DNA of 64,000 nucleotides from Chlamydomonas sphaeroides (taxonomy: Eukaryota > Chlorophyta > Chlorophyceae > Chlamydomonadales > Chlamydomonadaceae). Shown one piece after another: positions 61,901-64,000 of this stretch (position 1 is its first letter; each line of letters begins with the position of its first letter). The notes beneath the pieces are model-generated. The model was not told where the DNA came from, did not search any database, and saw nothing but the letters and a program-made list of their open reading frames with translations. Both the position numbers and the translations under genes were made by a program. The stretch spans positions 1 through 64,000 of the forward strand of contig BDDC01000025.1 of NCBI GenBank assembly GCA_001662425.1, in the 5' to 3' direction.

Positions 61901-63899
61901 TTGGCTGATGATGCAAACTTTTAACTGCAACAATCATAGCACGGTCCTTGAGCCCGCTGCTGACCAAACTTACTACCAAGAATTGAAGCCAGACAGAGCG
62001 CAGCCCGGGGTGTGCTGTCGTTTCTTCATTGGGATGTAGCTTACTTTTGGGGCCACAACAAAGCACTGCACAGCATGCATATCATGCCGGCTGATGATGC
62101 AAACTTTTAACTGCAACAATCATAGCACGGTCCTTGAGCCCGCTGCTGACCAAACTTACTACCAAGAATTGAAGCTCGGCAACATTCATACCCCGCACCT
62201 CACGCCGCCGCCCTGCATTCACCCATTATCTGAACCCGTGCTTTCTGTGCGTTGCGTTGTGCCGTGATTGGCTGGTGATGTACAACACAACTGCAACAAT
62301 CATAGCACGGTCCTCTGGCCCGGAGCTGACAAACTTTATTACCACCAAGTCTGAAGCCAGGCAGCAGTGTCGGCTCATGTTCAGTATCTCACATAACGCG
62401 CGTGCATTTGATACTGGTTAGCACCGCTGCACAGCGCAAGCCGGGGGCGGCGGCTGGTGATGTACAACACAACTGCAACAATCATAGCACGGTCCTCTGG
62501 CCCGGTGCTGACAAACTTTATTACCACCAAGTCTGAAGTCCCGCCCCGGCTGCACAGCGAACATGTCCCCACCCCACCCACGTTTCGCATCCCCTCAGCG
62601 CACACCACCGCCGCCGCAACCTCCCTGCTCCCGCTGCCTCCCGCCTTGCCCCACCACAGCCAGTGGCGCGACGTGCTGTCGTCCTATCTGCAGCGCCAGG
62701 CGCCACTCAGCTTGCCAACGCCCGTTATCGAGCAGTACTGGGACCCAACCGACCTGCTTGGCGACGCAACCGCGCAGGTTGCCAGGGAGGTGAGCCGAGC
62801 CCTGCCGGTCCAACGGCCCTGTCGCCCACCGGCCCACGCCCTGCGCCACCGCCTGCGTCGTACCCTGTCTCACCCCCAACTGTGTTCCCCTCCGTGCCCT
62901 CCCTCCACACAGCGCTACGCGCCGGGCGCCGACGTCAAACTCACTCCCCAGGAGGAGCAGGCGCTGGCCGACCCGCTGGGCATTTGCTGGCGGACGCAGG
63001 ACGCGGAGGAGCACGGCCGGCAGCTGGCCGCGGCTCGCGAGGCGCTGGCGGCCCTGCCGGATGCCGTGTGTCCCGCCAAGGCCGACGACGACGCGGAGCT
63101 GTTGCTCGCGGACACCAAGCTCGTGGGCGGCCCCGGCGGCAAGACGTGGCTCAAGGGTAACTCGCTGTTCATTACGCTGGCACCGGGCGGCGTCATCCAG
63201 GTCAAAGGTGAGAGACCTCCCATCTGGGTACGCAGAGTGGACAGCTGGCTGTGGCCGGGTGCCCGTGTCGTAAGCTCATTGTGTGCATTCCTGTGGACCC
63301 CTGCGCACCACCCCTTCCGCTTGACAAGCCCTGCAGCGCCAGCGATTGGTCCAAGGCTGCCAGTGTCGTTTCCGCGCCCCACCCCTGCTCACGCCCTGCC
63401 CCCGCCGCCTGCCCGCCTCGCTCCGTGTCCGTAGGCCGCACCGGCGGCGTGATCCGTGAGCAGGAGACGTACGGTATCATGACGGCGGAGGCCCACACGG
63501 CGCTGGCGGGGGCCATCATGGACGCCTTCCTGGGGCCGCGGCCGGTGGACGAGGAGATGGCGGGCGAGGCCAGGGCGCTGCTGGTGGTGGCGGCCAACGG
63601 CTTCACTGTAAGGCCGTTGACAGTTGGTGGCAAGGCGGTTGGATGTGGTGGTGCAACCCGAGCAGGGCCTGCGGCTGGCGATGGCGCAATCAGGCCCGGC
63701 CGAGTGTGGGTGGTGTGGGCTGGCGCCGCTGACCGTTGCAAAACGCCTGCGCCCGGTCCGCTCCCCTCGCAGGCTGGCAACCGAAACCGGGACCCCAACC
63801 ACCCGGCCATCGTCGGCGCCAGCTCGCTGCCCGCCGTGCCCCGGGACGCCTCCGCCTTCCGCCTGGGCGCCTCGCCCGCCGCCGCCGCGGTCTTCTCCG
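58989..63899 (+). CDS. Unrecognised multi-exon gene, 3' partial; host of the snoRNA-like array
   Basis: Ten exons are visible: 58989-59191, 59432-59606, 59733-59849, 60007-60216, 60405-60521, 60687-60835, 62660-62789, 62913-63207, 63435-63607 and 63773-63899, with the last ending at a GT donor, so the gene continues past the window. All junctions keep phase (for example CG|G, AG|C, G|GC). The ~565 visible residues start MASASAAPADGPEPQTLDIL. Notable blocks: HLKQKFRIGVANWDRFRQAG, VSLWDWLQFQHNNPERDALL, WRRRPTRWLGGIDGVKDWDV, LFGRKYGGRSPYKVLEDPDY, LTPQEEQALADPLGICWRTQ and KTWLKGNSLFITLAPGGVIQ. No signal peptide or membrane span is seen. I do not recognise the family. Repeated Trp-rich, soluble segments and strict phase conservation support a real gene. 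Confidence 0.75.
60976..61056 (+). ncRNA. Box C/D snoRNA-like unit 1 (diverged)
   Basis: First and most diverged copy in intron 6. Box C-like ATGATAA follows GGCTG; box D-like TTGA at 61050-61053. GCGGC at the 5' side can pair with GCCGC just 3' of the unit. The sequence CTACCACCAAG before box D gives an 11-bp Watson-Crick match to the rRNA segment discussed in findings. Confidence 0.5.
61152..61239 (+). ncRNA. Box C/D snoRNA-like unit 2 (type A)
   Basis: 88 nt from GGCT to AGCC, which form a terminal stem. Box C-like ATGATGC at 61157-61163, an internal CTGA (possible D'), and a terminal TTGA as a degenerate box D. Confidence 0.55.
61388..61476 (+). ncRNA. Box C/D snoRNA-like unit 3 (type A)
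   Basis: 89 nt, with the same order of elements as unit 2. Starts GGCTAATGATGC and ends TTGAAGCC. A few substitutions (for example TAGTACGG for TAGCACGG). Confidence 0.55.
61624..61711 (+). ncRNA. Box C/D snoRNA-like unit 4 (type A)
   Basis: 88 nt, nearly identical to unit 2. GGCT/AGCC terminal stem, ATGATGC, internal CTGA, terminal TTGA. Confidence 0.55.
61796..61872. repeat. 13-bp minisatellite between snoRNA-like units 4 and 5
   Basis: About six copies of a unit like TGGGAATGCAACA, drifting to GGGGAATGCAACA. It accounts for the larger spacing between units 4 and 5. Confidence 0.9.
61903..61990 (+). ncRNA. Box C/D snoRNA-like unit 5 (type A)
   Basis: 88 nt, type A; differs from unit 4 by a few bases near the start (CAAACTTTTAACTG for CAAACAATTAACTG). 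Terminal stem GGCT/AGCC. Confidence 0.55.
62089..62176 (+). ncRNA. Box C/D snoRNA-like unit 6 (type A)
   Basis: 88 nt, type A. The 3' flank reads AAGCTCGG, so the terminal stem here is shorter (GGCT with AGCT). Confidence 0.5.
62270..62358 (+). ncRNA. Box C/D snoRNA-like unit 7 (type B)
   Basis: 89 nt with the best-formed boxes: stem GGCT/AGCC, box C GTGATGT (matching RUGAUGW), internal CTGA and a canonical box D CTGA at 62351-62354. The guide-like sequence TTTATTACCACCAAG occupies 62335-62349. Confidence 0.65.
62452..62540 (+). ncRNA. Box C/D snoRNA-like unit 8 (type B)
   Basis: Type B, almost identical to unit 7 inside. The 3' flank is AAGTCCCGCCCC instead of AAGCC; GGGCGG upstream can pair with CCGCCC downstream, restoring a terminal stem with different sequence. 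Lies 119 nt before the acceptor of exon 7. Confidence 0.6.
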
Positions 63900-64000
63900 G
63901 TAAGCCCTTGCCGCAGCCCTCGCCCATGCCTGGCCGGCCTCCCCTGTCACCAGCTGGCGCGCAGCGCCTCTCCGCTCATCCGCCCCTCTGTCCCACACGG

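Noticed and set aside
61578..62066. Open frames across the intronic repeats on both strands that translate to repeated peptides
   Set aside because: They arise because the repeat units lack stops in those frames. No splice-consistent exon context exists, and conservation follows RNA-like boxes rather than codon positions.
60976..62540. CRISPR-like array (repeats with unique spacers)
   Set aside because: Repeats are ~88 nt and diverged, spacers are 90-190 nt and uneven, there are no cas genes, and the array sits inside a spliced eukaryotic intron.

Overview
The window is GC-rich nuclear DNA from a green alga, most probably a chlorophyte of the Chlorophyceae. The evidence is many short exons with GT..AG introns and heavily biased third positions. 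It also includes a CP12 gene whose mature protein, as I recall the family, is close to the Chlamydomonas one, an animal-type fused ovothiol synthase, and a plant-type fused dehydroquinate dehydratase/shikimate dehydrogenase. There are no operons and no prokaryotic signals.

Layout. 147-2532 (+): 3' part of a prolyl 4-hydroxylase-like 2-oxoglutarate oxygenase. 3729-9805 (-): ovothiol synthase OvoA. 11266-13353 (-): spindle-checkpoint protein MAD2. 15299-16082 (-): chloroplast CP12. 17984-32598 (-): one very large chromatin gene of MBD9 type (MBD, FYRN/FYRC, DDT, PHD, WHIM-like blocks, acidic tail). 33935-38635 (+): plastid dehydroquinate dehydratase-shikimate dehydrogenase. 39225-41419 (+): MsrA. 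42536-45116 (-): MYND zinc-finger protein. 45993-48449 (+): unrecognised protein. 49981-52917 (-): ZNHIT2-like HIT zinc finger. 53174-53732 (+): small 97-residue protein of unknown function. 55184-58208 (-): ARGLU1-like RS/RE-rich splicing and transcription cofactor. From 58989 (+) to beyond the right edge: an unrecognised multi-exon gene.

The most interesting object is in the last gene. Its 1.8-kb sixth intron (60836-62659) carries eight tandem, diverged copies of an ~88-nt unit with box C, box D and a short terminal stem, separated by unrelated spacers. This is the layout of an intronic box C/D snoRNA cluster. In all eight copies the stretch upstream of box D can pair with the conserved large-subunit rRNA segment CUUGGUGGUAGUAG, differing between copies mostly by G-U changes.

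A second theme is that several introns contain a degenerate copy of the edge of a neighbouring exon (shikimate gene, MYND gene, ZNHIT2, ARGLU1). This suggests local tandem duplication across splice sites.

Several neighbours act in redox or plastid metabolism (OvoA, CP12, MsrA, shikimate enzyme), but they have separate promoters and I read the proximity as chance. Exon coordinates were read by eye from splice sites and family similarity; no alignment was run.
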